A stretch of 22,756 nucleotides of DNA from Firmicutes bacterium UBA6418 (GCA_002439735.1 DJPG01000145.1:7280-30035), one strand, 5' to 3'. Positions 14,325 to 22,716 are shown, numbered from the stretch's first letter. Translations and numbers: made by a program. Notes: a model not told the origin generated them from the sequence alone.

Positions 14325-15206
14325 ATGCAGCAAAAATGGATCTCGGCGCTGCTGCGCACGATGACAGTCGGCAGCGCGCTGCTGTGCGGCATGATCGCAG
14401 TATCGGTGATCGGATTTATCGTTTGGCACGGCTGTCCGACTCTTGGAGCGGCAAATATGCCCGGTGATTTGCTCGGTGGTTCCGGCAATCTTGGCAGTCC
14501 CGCGAGTGGCTGGGCGGAACCGGCAGGCGAACTGAATATGTCTTGGCTGCCTGCGCTTTGGAACACGCTCTTTATGATCGCCGTAGTCCTTTTGCCGGCA
14601 GTACCGATCGGGGCTGGCGCGGCGATTTTTCTTTCGGAGTACGCAAGACGCGGCAGCCGCTTTGCGAAAACAGTGAGCCTTGCGGCCGAAACACTGGCAG
14701 GGATCCCGTCCGTTTTGTTCGGACTTTTTGGTTTTTTACTGTTTGTGCTGCGGATGGGCTGGGGCTATTCGTTCCTCGCCGGGGTCTGCACGCTGATCCT
14801 GATGGTGCTGCCGCTGATCATCCGCACGACGCAGGAGGCACTGCGGACGGTTCCTGCGGGACAGCGCGAGGCGAGTTTCGGTTTAGGGGCGGGGAAAGGC
14901 CGGACTGTCTTGCGCGTGCTGCTGCCGGCGGCGCTTCCCGGTATGCTGGCGGGGATCCTGCTGGCGATCGGACGGATCACCGGAGAATCTGCCGCACTGC
15001 TGTTTACGGCCGGGACCGGAACAGAGACTGTGGACGGGATATTTTCTTCCGCAGCGACCTTGGCCGTGCATCTGTATGCGATGCTGGTCGAGGGGCAGTC
15101 TTTAGAGGGCGCCTATCAGACGGCGCTGGTCCTGCTGCTTTTGACGGCGGCGCTGAACCTGTGCGTTTCGCTGCTCACGGCGCATCGGGGCGGCCACAGA
15201 AAGTAA
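14325..15206 (+). CDS. pstA: Phosphate ABC transporter permease PstA
   Basis: A 293-residue permease. AAETLAGIPSVLFGLFGFLLF (120-140) and the EAA loop beginning QEALRTVPAGQREASFGLGA (170-189) with the LLPAALPG segment identify PstA. IGRITGESAALLFTAG is the usual helix after the loop. A Gly/Ser/Pro-rich external stretch (about 46-70) follows the first helix. The start is one base past the pstC stop, with AAGGAAAAGG upstream. A strong bidirectional terminator follows, so the operon ends here. No pstB ATPase or phoU gene follows; these must be elsewhere for the importer to work. Confidence 0.92.
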   Translation: MQQKWISALLRTMTVGSALLCGMIAVSVIGFIVWHGCPTLGAANMPGDLLGGSGNLGSPASGWAEPAGELNMSWLPALWNTLFMIAVVLLPAVPIGAGAAIFLSEYARRGSRFAKTVSLAAETLAGIPSVLFGLFGFLLFVLRMGWGYSFLAGVCTLILMVLPLIIRTTQEALRTVPAGQREASFGLGAGKGRTVLRVLLPAALPGMLAGILLAIGRITGESAALLFTAGTGTETVDGIFSSAATLAVHLYAMLVEGQSLEGAYQTALVLLLLTAALNLCVSLLTAHRGGHRK

Positions 15207-15244
15207 AGTGCACTTTGACATTCGCGCCTGCATAAAGACGCAAA

Positions 15245-15285
15245 AAAACAGCCGCTCCTATCCGGTAAACGGGAGCGGCTGTTTT
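15245..15285. terminator. Bidirectional terminator between pstA and the PhzF gene
   Basis: A perfect 14-bp stem pairs AAAACAGCCGCTCC (15245-15258) with GGAGCGGCTGTTTT (15272-15285) around a 13-base loop. T residues end the plus-strand arm, and seven A residues (15242-15248) give a T run on the minus strand. It suits both converging genes. Confidence 0.85.
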
Positions 15286-15340
15286 GGATAGATCCGATCG
15301 CCGACTAACTGCCGATGCAGGAAAGGCTGCCGGCAGAGAA

Positions 15341-16264
15341 CTACAGGTGGATCTCGCCTTCAGCGAGGATAACGGCGCTGCCGCCGACTTGGATCTGGCA
15401 GGAGGCGGCTGCGCCGTCTTCACAGCCGTCTGCACTGCAGTCGGCATCCAGATGGGAAAGGATCAGGGACGGACGCTGCATTTTTTCGCCCTGGATGATC
15501 TTACAGTCGTCGCCGTCTTTGACGAAGCCGTTGAGGTAGCCGTAGTAAGTCAAGGCGCCGCTTGAAGTGCCGGTCGCGGCTTCTTCATCGATATCGTAGA
15601 GCGGCGCGAAGTTTCTCGCGTGGCAAAGGGCGTCGTCCGCGTCGCTTGCTTTGTCGAGGGTGAATGCATGGACGCCGGTGACCTCGTAGCGTGCGGAGAG
15701 CGCGGACAAGGCAGGCATGTCCGGTTCCAGTGCTTCGAGATCAGCAAGAGAAACGACCGGCATCATGATATCCGGCAGACCTGTCGAGATCAGCTGCGGC
15801 AGAAGTTTCAGTCCTTTGGCGAGCTGTTCGTCGTAGGAGATACCCATAACTTTGTATAATTCGTCCAACGCGTCTTTTTGCGCGATCTCGCCGATCTTGA
15901 CCGGAGCAGCCATGTCCATGAGCACAAAGCCGTCCTTGCAGGCGATGTTCAGGTCGCCGGCGAGGGTGTGGTTCCGATAGGTGTCGTTGTCGTGTATGAT
16001 GCCTGCGTATAAGAGTACTTTAAACGAGGCGATCGTCGCGTGACCGCAGAGATCGACTTCGGCTGCCGGAGTAAAATAACGAATCTGAAATTCTTTTTCG
16101 GAGAGCTGTTTGATAAAAGCAGTCTCCGAGTAGCGAAGTTCTGCGGCGGTCTTGACCATGATCTCGTCGGATGGGAAGTCGCTGCCGTCCGGGAGAATGA
16201 CAACGCCGGCCGGGTTGCCGCCGAAGATGGTTTCGGTAAATGCGTCTGCAATGTAGAATTTCAT
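15341..16264 (-). CDS. PhzF-family isomerase/epimerase-like protein
   Basis: A 307-residue cytoplasmic protein of normal PhzF length with the diaminopimelate-epimerase-like fold. FGGNPAGVV (14-22) and LRYSETAFI (43-51, with the family catalytic Glu at 47) are present. So are RYFTPAAEVDLCGHAT (62-77) and, near the C-terminus, ATGTSSGAL. PhzF in phenazine producers isomerises a dihydro-hydroxyanthranilate; most other members have no known substrate, and no phenazine genes are present here. The start ATG (16264-16262) has AGAGAGG about 8 bases upstream on the minus strand. The upstream neighbour on this strand is the FeoB-like gene, with a hairpin between them. Confidence 0.88.
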   Translation of the reverse strand: MKFYIADAFTETIFGGNPAGVVILPDGSDFPSDEIMVKTAAELRYSETAFIKQLSEKEFQIRYFTPAAEVDLCGHATIASFKVLLYAGIIHDNDTYRNHTLAGDLNIACKDGFVLMDMAAPVKIGEIAQKDALDELYKVMGISYDEQLAKGLKLLPQLISTGLPDIMMPVVSLADLEALEPDMPALSALSARYEVTGVHAFTLDKASDADDALCHARNFAPLYDIDEEAATGTSSGALTYYGYLNGFVKDGDDCKIIQGEKMQRPSLILSHLDADCSADGCEDGAAASCQIQVGGSAVILAEGEIHL

Positions 16265-16335
16265 GTAAAAAACCTCTCTTTCTGTTGTTTGAGTGTTGTT
16301 TGATTTATTTTCATTTGCCGTTTTGCGATCACCCG

Positions 16336-16369
16336 GAGCCGCTTCGTCCGAATCAGATTCAAGCGGCTC
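16336..16369 (-). terminator. Hairpin between the FeoB-like and PhzF genes
   Basis: A 9-bp stem pairs GAGCCGCTT (16336-16344) with AAGCGGCTC (16361-16369). There is no T run on either strand, so it may be an inefficient terminator or an mRNA-stabilising element rather than a full stop. Confidence 0.35.
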
Positions 16370-16406
16370 AGCGACAACCGGACAGGTGTCAGAAGCTGCA
16401 CCGGGG

Positions 16407-17651
16407 TCAGCCCCAAAAGAGCTGCAGGGCGGAACCGGTCTGCCAGATGAGGAAGGCGGCGAGCCATGCGAGCCCCGTTTGCGTAAGGAGCGTGGCGAGC
16501 GCCCAACGTAGACCGCCGAGGGTCTTTTTGACGGCGGCCAGTGTTGCGATACAGGGCATGTAAAGCAGACTGAATACCGCGAAGCTAAAGGCTGAAAGCG
16601 GGGTAAACATCTGCATCAGCAGTTCATCAACAGTCTGCGGCGGCGTCTGAGCTTCTGCCAGGACTGCCAGTGTGCTGACGATCGCTTCTTTGGCGGAGAG
16701 TCCGGTCAGGAGCGCCGCGGCGGCGCGCCAGTCACCAAAGCCGAGCGGTGCGAAGAGTGGAGCAAGCGTTCGGCCGATAACCGCCAGGAGGCTTTCCTGC
16801 GGAACAGCGGCCGGCGTCAGTACAGGCGTAAAATGTTCCAAAAACCAGATCGCGCTGCTGGCCAAGAGCACGACGGTGAAGATTTTTTGGATGTAAGCTT
16901 TGCTGTTTTCCCACGCCTGCGCACAGGCGGCGGAGAAGCAAGGCAGCCGCAATCGGATGTCGTGCGGCAGTTTTGCGTTTGCCATGGAACAGGAGCAGCC
17001 TTGCATGCGATATGGACGCGAGGTATTGCGGCCGTTGGGGATGCATGCATGCGCATGCTGCATCGGAAGCATCCGCATCCGCAGCCGCAGCAGTATGACG
17101 CCGAGCAGAATCCCGGTCAAGTACAGCGTGGTGATCGGCAGGAGTCGGTACTTTCCGAAAAAAACGGCGGCGAGCAGGGTGTACAGCGGCAGCTTCGCGT
17201 TGCAGGACAGGAACGGGATCAAAAAAACCGTTCGCCGCCGCTGGCCGCATGCAGGAAGCCGTTCTGCCGCCATGATCGCCGGTACCGCGCAGCCGAAGCC
17301 AAGCAAAAGCGGCATGGCGCAGGCACCGGAAAGGCCGAGCCTTTGCAGGGGCCGGTCCAGCGCACGCGAAAGCGCGGCAAGTGCGCCGCTGCTTTCCAAG
17401 CAGGAAAGGCAGAAAAATAGGACGGCGATGACCGGCACAAAGGCCAGGACACTGCCGATGCCGGTGCAGATGCCGCGGATGACGAGGTTCTGCAGCATCG
17501 GTGGAGCTCCGATCCGCTGTAGCGTATGATCGAGCAGCAAGATCCACCAGTCAGCGCCTGCTTCCATGATACGGCTGAGCAGAGGACCAAGGCTGCCAAA
17601 GGTCAGCCAGACCGAAAAAGCCGCCGCGCATACGAAAACCACAAGATGCAT
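16407..17651 (-). CDS. FeoB-like membrane protein without GTPase domain (Gate/FeoB_C)
   Basis: A 414-residue protein with about eight membrane helices that matches only the membrane half of the ferrous iron transporter FeoB. LLGFGCAVPAIMAAERL (116-132), FLSCNAKLPLYTLLAAVFF (147-165), LLTGLSAKEAIVSTL (314-328) and YMPCIATLAAVKKTLG (364-379) are FeoB Gate and C-terminal motifs, including Cys121 and Cys367. The cytosolic G domain is absent, and none is encoded upstream. A loop at about 191-227 is rich in Met, His and Cys (MQHAHAC, GCSCSM) and may bind metal. The ATG at 17651 is preceded on the minus strand by GGAGG with 7-base spacing; a longer start at 17702 has no such site. Substrate may be Fe(II) or another metal (inference). 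Confidence 0.82.
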   Translation of the reverse strand: MHLVVFVCAAAFSVWLTFGSLGPLLSRIMEAGADWWILLLDHTLQRIGAPPMLQNLVIRGICTGIGSVLAFVPVIAVLFFCLSCLESSGALAALSRALDRPLQRLGLSGACAMPLLLGFGCAVPAIMAAERLPACGQRRRTVFLIPFLSCNAKLPLYTLLAAVFFGKYRLLPITTLYLTGILLGVILLRLRMRMLPMQHAHACIPNGRNTSRPYRMQGCSCSMANAKLPHDIRLRLPCFSAACAQAWENSKAYIQKIFTVVLLASSAIWFLEHFTPVLTPAAVPQESLLAVIGRTLAPLFAPLGFGDWRAAAALLTGLSAKEAIVSTLAVLAEAQTPPQTVDELLMQMFTPLSAFSFAVFSLLYMPCIATLAAVKKTLGGLRWALATLLTQTGLAWLAAFLIWQTGSALQLFWG

Positions 17652-17700
17652 AGATTTTCCTCCGAGCTTGTAAGGGCAGAGCGAAAAGTTCTGCCGGAAC

Positions 17701-17719
17701 ATGTTTTCTTAAGAAACAT
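17701..17719. promoter_or_regulatory. Imperfect palindrome in the FeoB-like leader (possible operator)
   Basis: ATGTTTTCTTAAGAAACAT is nearly self-complementary, centred on TCTTAAGA, with one extra T in the left arm. It lies between the minus-strand promoter and the gene. Neighbouring small hairpins are GGCAGA/TCTGCC (17675-17695) and GCAAAA-type arms (17744-17758). Confidence 0.4.
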
Positions 17720-17784
17720 CTTATCGATTGGGCGGAAAAATATGCAAAAAGCTTTTGCGGCACACAGGGACTTCAATCACCCTC

Positions 17785-17813
17785 ATTATAGTGCAAAGAA
17801 ATCCAAATAGCAA
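17785..17813 (-). promoter_or_regulatory. Promoter of the FeoB-like gene
   Basis: On the minus strand TTGCTA (17813-17808), a 17-base spacer, and a perfect TATAAT (17790-17785). Transcription would begin near 17778, giving a leader of about 125 bases. Confidence 0.6.
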
Positions 17814-17830
17814 GAAGAAGACGGTTCCTT

Positions 17831-17862
17831 TTGACAGCCGTTTATGGTATACTGAATATAAT
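17831..17862 (+). promoter_or_regulatory. Promoter region of the J-domain-like gene
   Basis: TTGACA (17831-17836) and TATAAT (17857-17862) are both perfect but 20 bases apart. An extended -10, TGGTATACT (17845-17853), is an alternative. The exact start is therefore uncertain. The -35 lies about 20 bases from that of the diverging FeoB-like gene. Confidence 0.5.
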
Positions 17863-17897
17863 CGTTTGCAGCTACAGAACGAGTAAAGGAAGGGATT

Positions 17898-18974
17898 ATG
17901 GATCGAGCGGATTACTACAGAATCCTGGGTGTGCAGCCGGGGGCGTCAAGAGCGCAGATGGATCGCGCGTACAACGAGCGGATGAAAAGACTCAAGTCTT
18001 CGGATTACGCGGATGAGCGTGAATATGCGGACCGTAAGATGCGGGAACTGAAATATGCTTACAGCGTGGTTTCCGGCAGCGCGGCGCCGGTCAGCGACCG
18101 TCAGAAGCTGGCGCATCATGAACGGCGCAAGGATGATATGGAGATCGCGGAGACGGCGGACAGCTTTTTGGGGAATCTCAGCGGACAGATAAAGGCTGCG
18201 GCGGAGCGGGTCAAGCAGAACGCGGGCGGCGCGCTTTCCCACCCGGAGGGCAGCCACAGCCACCGCGATGACCGGCGTGAGCATGCGGATCGGAGCGGAT
18301 CGCAGAGCCGGAGCCGCAAAAGTACGGGCGGACAGCGTCTGGTGAACGATGTCGAGGGCGCGCGCAGGAGCGGACAATCGACGGTCAAGTCTTTTGACGC
18401 ATCGGCGGACGGCGGCAAGACGCTCAAAACGGTGGTCGGCATCATCGTGGCACTGATAGCGCTCGTGCCGTCCTTGATCTCTTCCTGCGAAAGCAGGGAA
18501 CCGGATTACAGCTACACGTTTCCGGAAGAGCGCATTGTCTGGACCGAAGAATACGACGATACCGTGAGCGAGGTCGATCAGCTGCTGTATGATAAGGTTT
18601 CCGATTACGATTATGACGGCTGGCTGGATTACAGCGAGGCCGCGCAAAATCAGGACACGGTCGTCGATGATATGGTTTATCCGCCGGATGATGACGAGAC
18701 ATATACACAGCAGCTGGCGAGAAAATTGGGGCTGGATTCGGCGGAGGCGGCGGTCACCTATCTCAGCGACGGAGATGACGAGGTTTACTGGAAGTATACG
18801 GATTATGAAAATGCTTGGCTTTTGGCTACACGGCTGATGGACGCGCCACCGTTTGAGGAGATCGCCGGCTGTGTCAGTCTCTACAGCGGCGAACCGATCA
18901 TCGATTACGGCACGTATTTGCAGTTCCTGATTGATGTGGCGAACAGCCAGACGATGAGCGTGCTGTACGGCTAG
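17898..18974 (+). CDS. Membrane-anchored J-domain-like protein without HPD motif
   Basis: A 358-residue protein. DYYRILGVQPGASRAQMDRAY (5-25) followed by a long helix and KMRELKYAYSVV (47-58) fits a DnaJ J-domain fold. The HPD that activates DnaK is replaced by KSSDYADER near 33-41. A basic, Ser/Arg/His-rich linker (about 110-170) leads to one membrane helix (about 176-196). It ends ISSC, a lipobox-like string but too internal for a normal lipoprotein. The C-terminal half (200-358) is very acidic (YPPDDDETY, DGDDEVYW) and presumably faces outside. I recognise no family for it. The start follows AAGGAAGGG. It is probably a scaffold or regulator rather than an active co-chaperone. Confidence 0.78.
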   Translation: MDRADYYRILGVQPGASRAQMDRAYNERMKRLKSSDYADEREYADRKMRELKYAYSVVSGSAAPVSDRQKLAHHERRKDDMEIAETADSFLGNLSGQIKAAAERVKQNAGGALSHPEGSHSHRDDRREHADRSGSQSRSRKSTGGQRLVNDVEGARRSGQSTVKSFDASADGGKTLKTVVGIIVALIALVPSLISSCESREPDYSYTFPEERIVWTEEYDDTVSEVDQLLYDKVSDYDYDGWLDYSEAAQNQDTVVDDMVYPPDDDETYTQQLARKLGLDSAEAAVTYLSDGDDEVYWKYTDYENAWLLATRLMDAPPFEEIAGCVSLYSGEPIIDYGTYLQFLIDVANSQTMSVLYG

Positions 18975-19108
18975 CACGGCGGCAGGCTGCGCAAGGCAGA
19001 GCAAAACATGCGGGCAGGAGCAAAGCGGAACGTGCGGATTTTCTTGCGAGAGTGGATTTTTCCGAGAAAAGAGAACGATCAGATAGAAAACAGAAAAGAG
19101 GAAAGAAC

Positions 19109-20215
19109 ATGGAAGTTTTTGATATCGCACCGGTGAAGTTTGAAGAGGATCGCCTGTTGATCCTGGATCAGACGAAGTTGCCGGGAGAGGAAGTTTATAT
19201 CGAGGTACAGACAAAGGAAGACATCTGGGACGCGATCTATCATCTCAAAGTGCGTGGCGCGCCGGCGATCGGCGTGGCGGCGGCTTACGGACTGTACGTC
19301 GCGACGCGGGATTTCGCGGGGACGCGCGTGAAGGAGTTTCGGGAATATGTGCGGGAAACGAGCGCGTACTTGAACAGCGCCAGACCGACGGCGGTCAATC
19401 TTTCGTGGGCACTGAAACGCTGCGCGGATATGCTGGACCGATACATCCGCGCGTTCGACAACGCGGCGGACGGCTTCCTCTGCACCTGCGACCACTGCGC
19501 GGGGGATCAGGTGGACGACGCCAAGCTGCTGCTTTTGGATGAAGCGGAGAAGATCCGCAAAGAGGATGAGGCGTCCTGCTATGCGATGGGCGAATTCGGA
19601 CTGTCGCTGCTGAAGCCGGGCATGGGGATCCTGACGCACTGCAACGCCGGTACGATCGCGACGGCGAAATACGGTACCTGCCTGGCGCCGATCTATCTCG
19701 GGCAGGAGCGCGGGTACAACTTCCGCGTGTTTGCGGATGAGACACGCCCACTGCTGCAGGGAGCCAGATTGACGAGCTGGGAGCTTCATAAGTCCGGCGT
19801 GGATGTGACGCTGATCTGTGATAATATGGCATCCATCGTGATGAAGAACGGCTGGATCGACGCGGTGGTCGTCGGCTGTGACCGCATGGCGGCGAACGGC
19901 GACGGCGCGAATAAGATCGGGACTTCCGGCGTGGCGATCCTGGCAAAGGAGTACGGCATCCCGTTCTATATGTACGTGCCGACCTCCACGATCGATCTGG
20001 AAACGCCGACCGGCGCGGACATTCCGATCGAGCTGCGCAAAGGCGAAGAAATTTATGAAATGTGGTATGAAAAGCCGATGGCTCCGGTGGGAGTCAAAAC
20101 CTATAATCCGTCCTTTGACGTGACGGATCACCGATACATCACGGCGGTCATTACCGAAAAAGGGATCGTCCGGCCTCCGTATGATGTAAATCTAAGAAAG
20201 TTGTTTGAGGCGTAA
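19109..20215 (+). CDS. mtnA: S-methyl-5-thioribose-1-phosphate isomerase
   Basis: A 368-residue enzyme of the eIF2B-like MtnA family. It converts 5-methylthioribose-1-phosphate to the ribulose isomer in methionine salvage; in many anaerobes it also acts on 5-deoxyribose-1-phosphate. VRGAPAIGVAAAYG (48-61), THCNAGTIATA (176-186, catalytic Cys178) and VGCDRMAANGDGANKIGT (255-272, catalytic Asp258) are present. So is the phosphate-site region with PTSTID. An insertion near 116-137 carries CTCDHC (125-130), which I do not recall from well-known members. The ATG at 19109 follows AGAGGAAAG. No other salvage gene is nearby. It heads a plus-strand run with the exporter and scpAB. Confidence 0.93.
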   Translation: MEVFDIAPVKFEEDRLLILDQTKLPGEEVYIEVQTKEDIWDAIYHLKVRGAPAIGVAAAYGLYVATRDFAGTRVKEFREYVRETSAYLNSARPTAVNLSWALKRCADMLDRYIRAFDNAADGFLCTCDHCAGDQVDDAKLLLLDEAEKIRKEDEASCYAMGEFGLSLLKPGMGILTHCNAGTIATAKYGTCLAPIYLGQERGYNFRVFADETRPLLQGARLTSWELHKSGVDVTLICDNMASIVMKNGWIDAVVVGCDRMAANGDGANKIGTSGVAILAKEYGIPFYMYVPTSTIDLETPTGADIPIELRKGEEIYEMWYEKPMAPVGVKTYNPSFDVTDHRYITAVITEKGIVRPPYDVNLRKLFEA

Positions 20216-20217
20216 TC

Positions 20218-21165
20218 ATGAGTCAGTCTAATCAAAAACCGGCTGTGCAGGATGTACAGCCGAAAAGCTTTATCGACCGCTATGCCAAGATCCTGGTGGT
20301 TGTAGCGGTTCTTTGCGGCGCAACCTCCGGAAACTTCGGCGCACTGATCTCCGCACCGGCATCCGTGACCGGATTCTGGCGCCTTTTGATCGCGTTGCCG
20401 TTTTTTGCGGTGCCGATCCTGACAAAAGAAGAAAGCCGCAAAAAATTATTCGCGGTCTCCAAAAAGAACCTGCTGCTGGCATTCTTGTCCGGGGCGTTCC
20501 TGTTCGGGCATTTCTTTACCTGGTATACCGCGGTCAAAAACACCAATGTGGCAAGCGCGGCGGTGCTGGCGTCGTTCCACCCGCTGATCGTCATTTTTAT
20601 CACGGTTTTTATCTATCATAAAAAAGTGTCCGGAAAGTCGATTGTGGCAATTCTGGTCGCACTCGGCGGCGGTGCCCTGATCCTCTGCGGAGACCTTTCC
20701 GCTTTCGCGGAAGGCGGACGATTGACCGGCAACCTGCTGGCGTTCGCGGCGGGCTTATGCATGGGCGTCTATTTTGCGCTCGGCGGTAAGGTCAGACAAG
20801 AAGTGAATGGCTCGATCTCCGTGCTGCTGATTTTTACAGCCTGCTGGATCTGCTTCACGCTTTCCAATCTCATTCCGGGAACGCCGGTGCTTGGCTATCC
20901 GGCGGCGGATTATCTGTACATGGTCTGTTTGACGTTCATCTGCCAGATCGGTTCACACGCGGTATGGAATCTGTGCATGGGACATGTCAGCTCGCTGTAT
21001 GTTTCCACTTGGGAAACCGCAGATCCGGTATTCGCGACGCTGTTTGCCGTCATCATGGTAAAGCAGATCCCATCCATGACCGAGATCCTAGGCTGTGTGA
21101 TCGTTGTGGCGGCGCTGCTGATGTACAATAAATTTGAACGAGAATCGGAGCAGACGCATGTATAA
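20218..21165 (+). CDS. DMT-superfamily (EamA) transporter
   Basis: A 315-residue membrane protein with ten predicted helices in two EamA repeats. AKILVVVAVLCGATSGNFG (28-46), TWYTAVKNTNVASAAVLASF and the second-half SLYVSTWETADPVFATLFAV fit the drug/metabolite transporter superfamily. The early ATSGNFG in place of the common WGxxF, and the SHAVWN segment in the second half, are as in many EamA exporters. The substrate is unknown; the family includes amino-acid and metabolite exporters. The start lies 3 bases after the mtnA stop, within GAGGCGTAATC, and the 3' end overlaps scpA by 8 bases, implying one transcript. Confidence 0.88.
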   Translation: MSQSNQKPAVQDVQPKSFIDRYAKILVVVAVLCGATSGNFGALISAPASVTGFWRLLIALPFFAVPILTKEESRKKLFAVSKKNLLLAFLSGAFLFGHFFTWYTAVKNTNVASAAVLASFHPLIVIFITVFIYHKKVSGKSIVAILVALGGGALILCGDLSAFAEGGRLTGNLLAFAAGLCMGVYFALGGKVRQEVNGSISVLLIFTACWICFTLSNLIPGTPVLGYPAADYLYMVCLTFICQIGSHAVWNLCMGHVSSLYVSTWETADPVFATLFAVIMVKQIPSMTEILGCVIVVAALLMYNKFERESEQTHV

Positions 21166-22066
21166 AGTAAGACTGCAGTCCTTTGAGGGACCGTTTGACC
21201 TTTTGGTCTACCTGATCGAGACTGCCGAAATGAGCATATACGATATCAAGATTAGCCAGATCACCAAGCAGTATCTGGAATATATCCAAGCCATGAAAGA
21301 ACGCAACATTACGGTTGCGACGGAGTTTATGGTGCTGGCGGCGTCTTTGATCGAGATCAAGTCGAAGATGATCCTGCCGCGGGTATCACAGGAGAATACC
21401 GCATCGACAGAAGAAGACCCGCGGACGGAATTGGTAGAACGGCTGCTGGAATACAAACGCTTCAAGCAGGCGGCACGAATACTCGAAGAACGGGAGGAGG
21501 CCGGCCTTCGTATTTTTGAAAAACCGCAGGAGGATATTTCGACCTATCTGGAAAATCCGGACGAGTATCTCAGCCTGGATCTCAAGCAGTTTGCGGCGGC
21601 GTTCTGTTTATTTATCGAGAAAAAACACAAAGTAGAGGCTGTCCGGAAGCATTACGAGCGGGTCGAGCGGGAACGCGCGTCCATGGAAAAGCGGATGCAT
21701 CTGATCCTCAAGACCGTGCGTCGAAAGCTCGGACAAGTGTTCAGCTTCAAAGAACTGATCCGGGATAAAAAAGATCGCTATGACATTGTTGTCACGTTCC
21801 TGTCTCTTTTGGAAATGGCCAAAGAACGCGTGATCCGTGTTGATCAGAAGACGAACTACGGCGACATTTCGGTGTCCGCAGGCGAGCGGATCAACGAAGA
21901 TACCGTGCTGGAAACCTACGCGGCTGCCGCCGGCACGGATGATGACAGCAATCGTGGCGGTGACGGAGGAGCAACCATCACGCAGCCTGCGCAAAGCGAG
22001 ACGGCGAAGCCGGATGGGCGGGAGGTACAAAACACAGGAGAGGCGGAAAAACGCAATGACAAGTAA
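21158..22066 (+). CDS. scpA: Segregation and condensation protein A (kleisin)
   Basis: A 302-residue cytoplasmic protein. SFEGPFDLLVYLI (8-20) and EFMVLAASLIEIKSKMILP (56-74) are the ScpA N-terminal helical signature that contacts SMC. A winged-helix-like end (about 190-245, with FSFKELI and VVTFLSLLEMAK) contacts the other SMC head. A further tail of about 40 residues, acidic and Gly/Asn/Gln-rich, makes it longer than the usual 240-260 residues. ATG at 21158 follows GGAG and overlaps the exporter gene. The 3' end overlaps scpB by 11 bases. It acts with ScpB and SMC in chromosome organisation. Confidence 0.95.
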   Translation: MYKVRLQSFEGPFDLLVYLIETAEMSIYDIKISQITKQYLEYIQAMKERNITVATEFMVLAASLIEIKSKMILPRVSQENTASTEEDPRTELVERLLEYKRFKQAARILEEREEAGLRIFEKPQEDISTYLENPDEYLSLDLKQFAAAFCLFIEKKHKVEAVRKHYERVERERASMEKRMHLILKTVRRKLGQVFSFKELIRDKKDRYDIVVTFLSLLEMAKERVIRVDQKTNYGDISVSAGERINEDTVLETYAAAAGTDDDSNRGGDGGATITQPAQSETAKPDGREVQNTGEAEKRNDK

Positions 22067-22658
22067 AAAGAATCTAAAATCTGCATTTGAATCCATGCTG
22101 TTTGTCTGGGGACAGCCGCTGGATGTCAAGACAGCGGCAGACGTATGCAATATCAACCGGCAGGAGGCTTACGACTGCTTCAAAGAACTGCAGGAAGAAT
22201 ACGAGCAGGAGGGTCGGGGCATTCGTATCCGCGAGGTGAACGGCGCGTTTCAGTTCGCGACAACGGAGGAAAACGCCGATTATATCGAACGGCTGTGCAC
22301 GCCGGTCAAAACCAAACGATTATCGCAGTCCGCGCTGGAAGTTCTGGCGATTATCGCTTACAAACAGCCGGTGACAAAGGGCGAGATTGAGGCGATCCGA
22401 GGTATCAAGTGTGATCGGGTCATTGAAGGACTGGCAAAGAAGGAGCTGGTCTGTGAAGTCGGCAGGTCGAACGCGATCGGCCGACCGATCTTATACGGGA
22501 CTACCGATATGTTTCTCAAAAATTTTGGTTTCACATCGATAAAAGAACTGCCGGAGATCGATGATATCGAAGGTGTGATGCAGGTCGATACCGAAGCCGA
22601 TCATGCAGAGGATGAAAACGATCCGGTCGCAGCAGGGCAGATGAGAATCGAGTTTTAA
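22056..22658 (+). CDS. scpB: Segregation and condensation protein B
   Basis: A 200-residue protein made of two winged-helix domains. FESMLFVWGQPL (11-22), SQSALEVLAIIAYKQPVTKG (90-109) and GRPILYGTTDMFL (142-154) are the ScpB signatures. It dimerises and binds the central part of ScpA, regulating the SMC-ScpA ring. The length is normal; the last 40 residues are acidic. ATG at 22056 lies inside the scpA end, with GGAGAGG and GGCGG upstream. A terminator about 60 bases beyond its stop closes the operon. Confidence 0.95.
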   Translation: MTSKKNLKSAFESMLFVWGQPLDVKTAADVCNINRQEAYDCFKELQEEYEQEGRGIRIREVNGAFQFATTEENADYIERLCTPVKTKRLSQSALEVLAIIAYKQPVTKGEIEAIRGIKCDRVIEGLAKKELVCEVGRSNAIGRPILYGTTDMFLKNFGFTSIKELPEIDDIEGVMQVDTEADHAEDENDPVAAGQMRIEF

Positions 22659-22716
22659 CAAGGGCGCGCATGGGAAGCCGGAAAATAAGACAAGCGGCGT
22701 GCAGGAAGTCAGTCAT

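Noticed and set aside
17652..17897. Missing FeoB G domain or feoA just upstream
   Set aside because: The 246-base divergent region carries promoters and inverted repeats on both strands and no GTP-binding motif.
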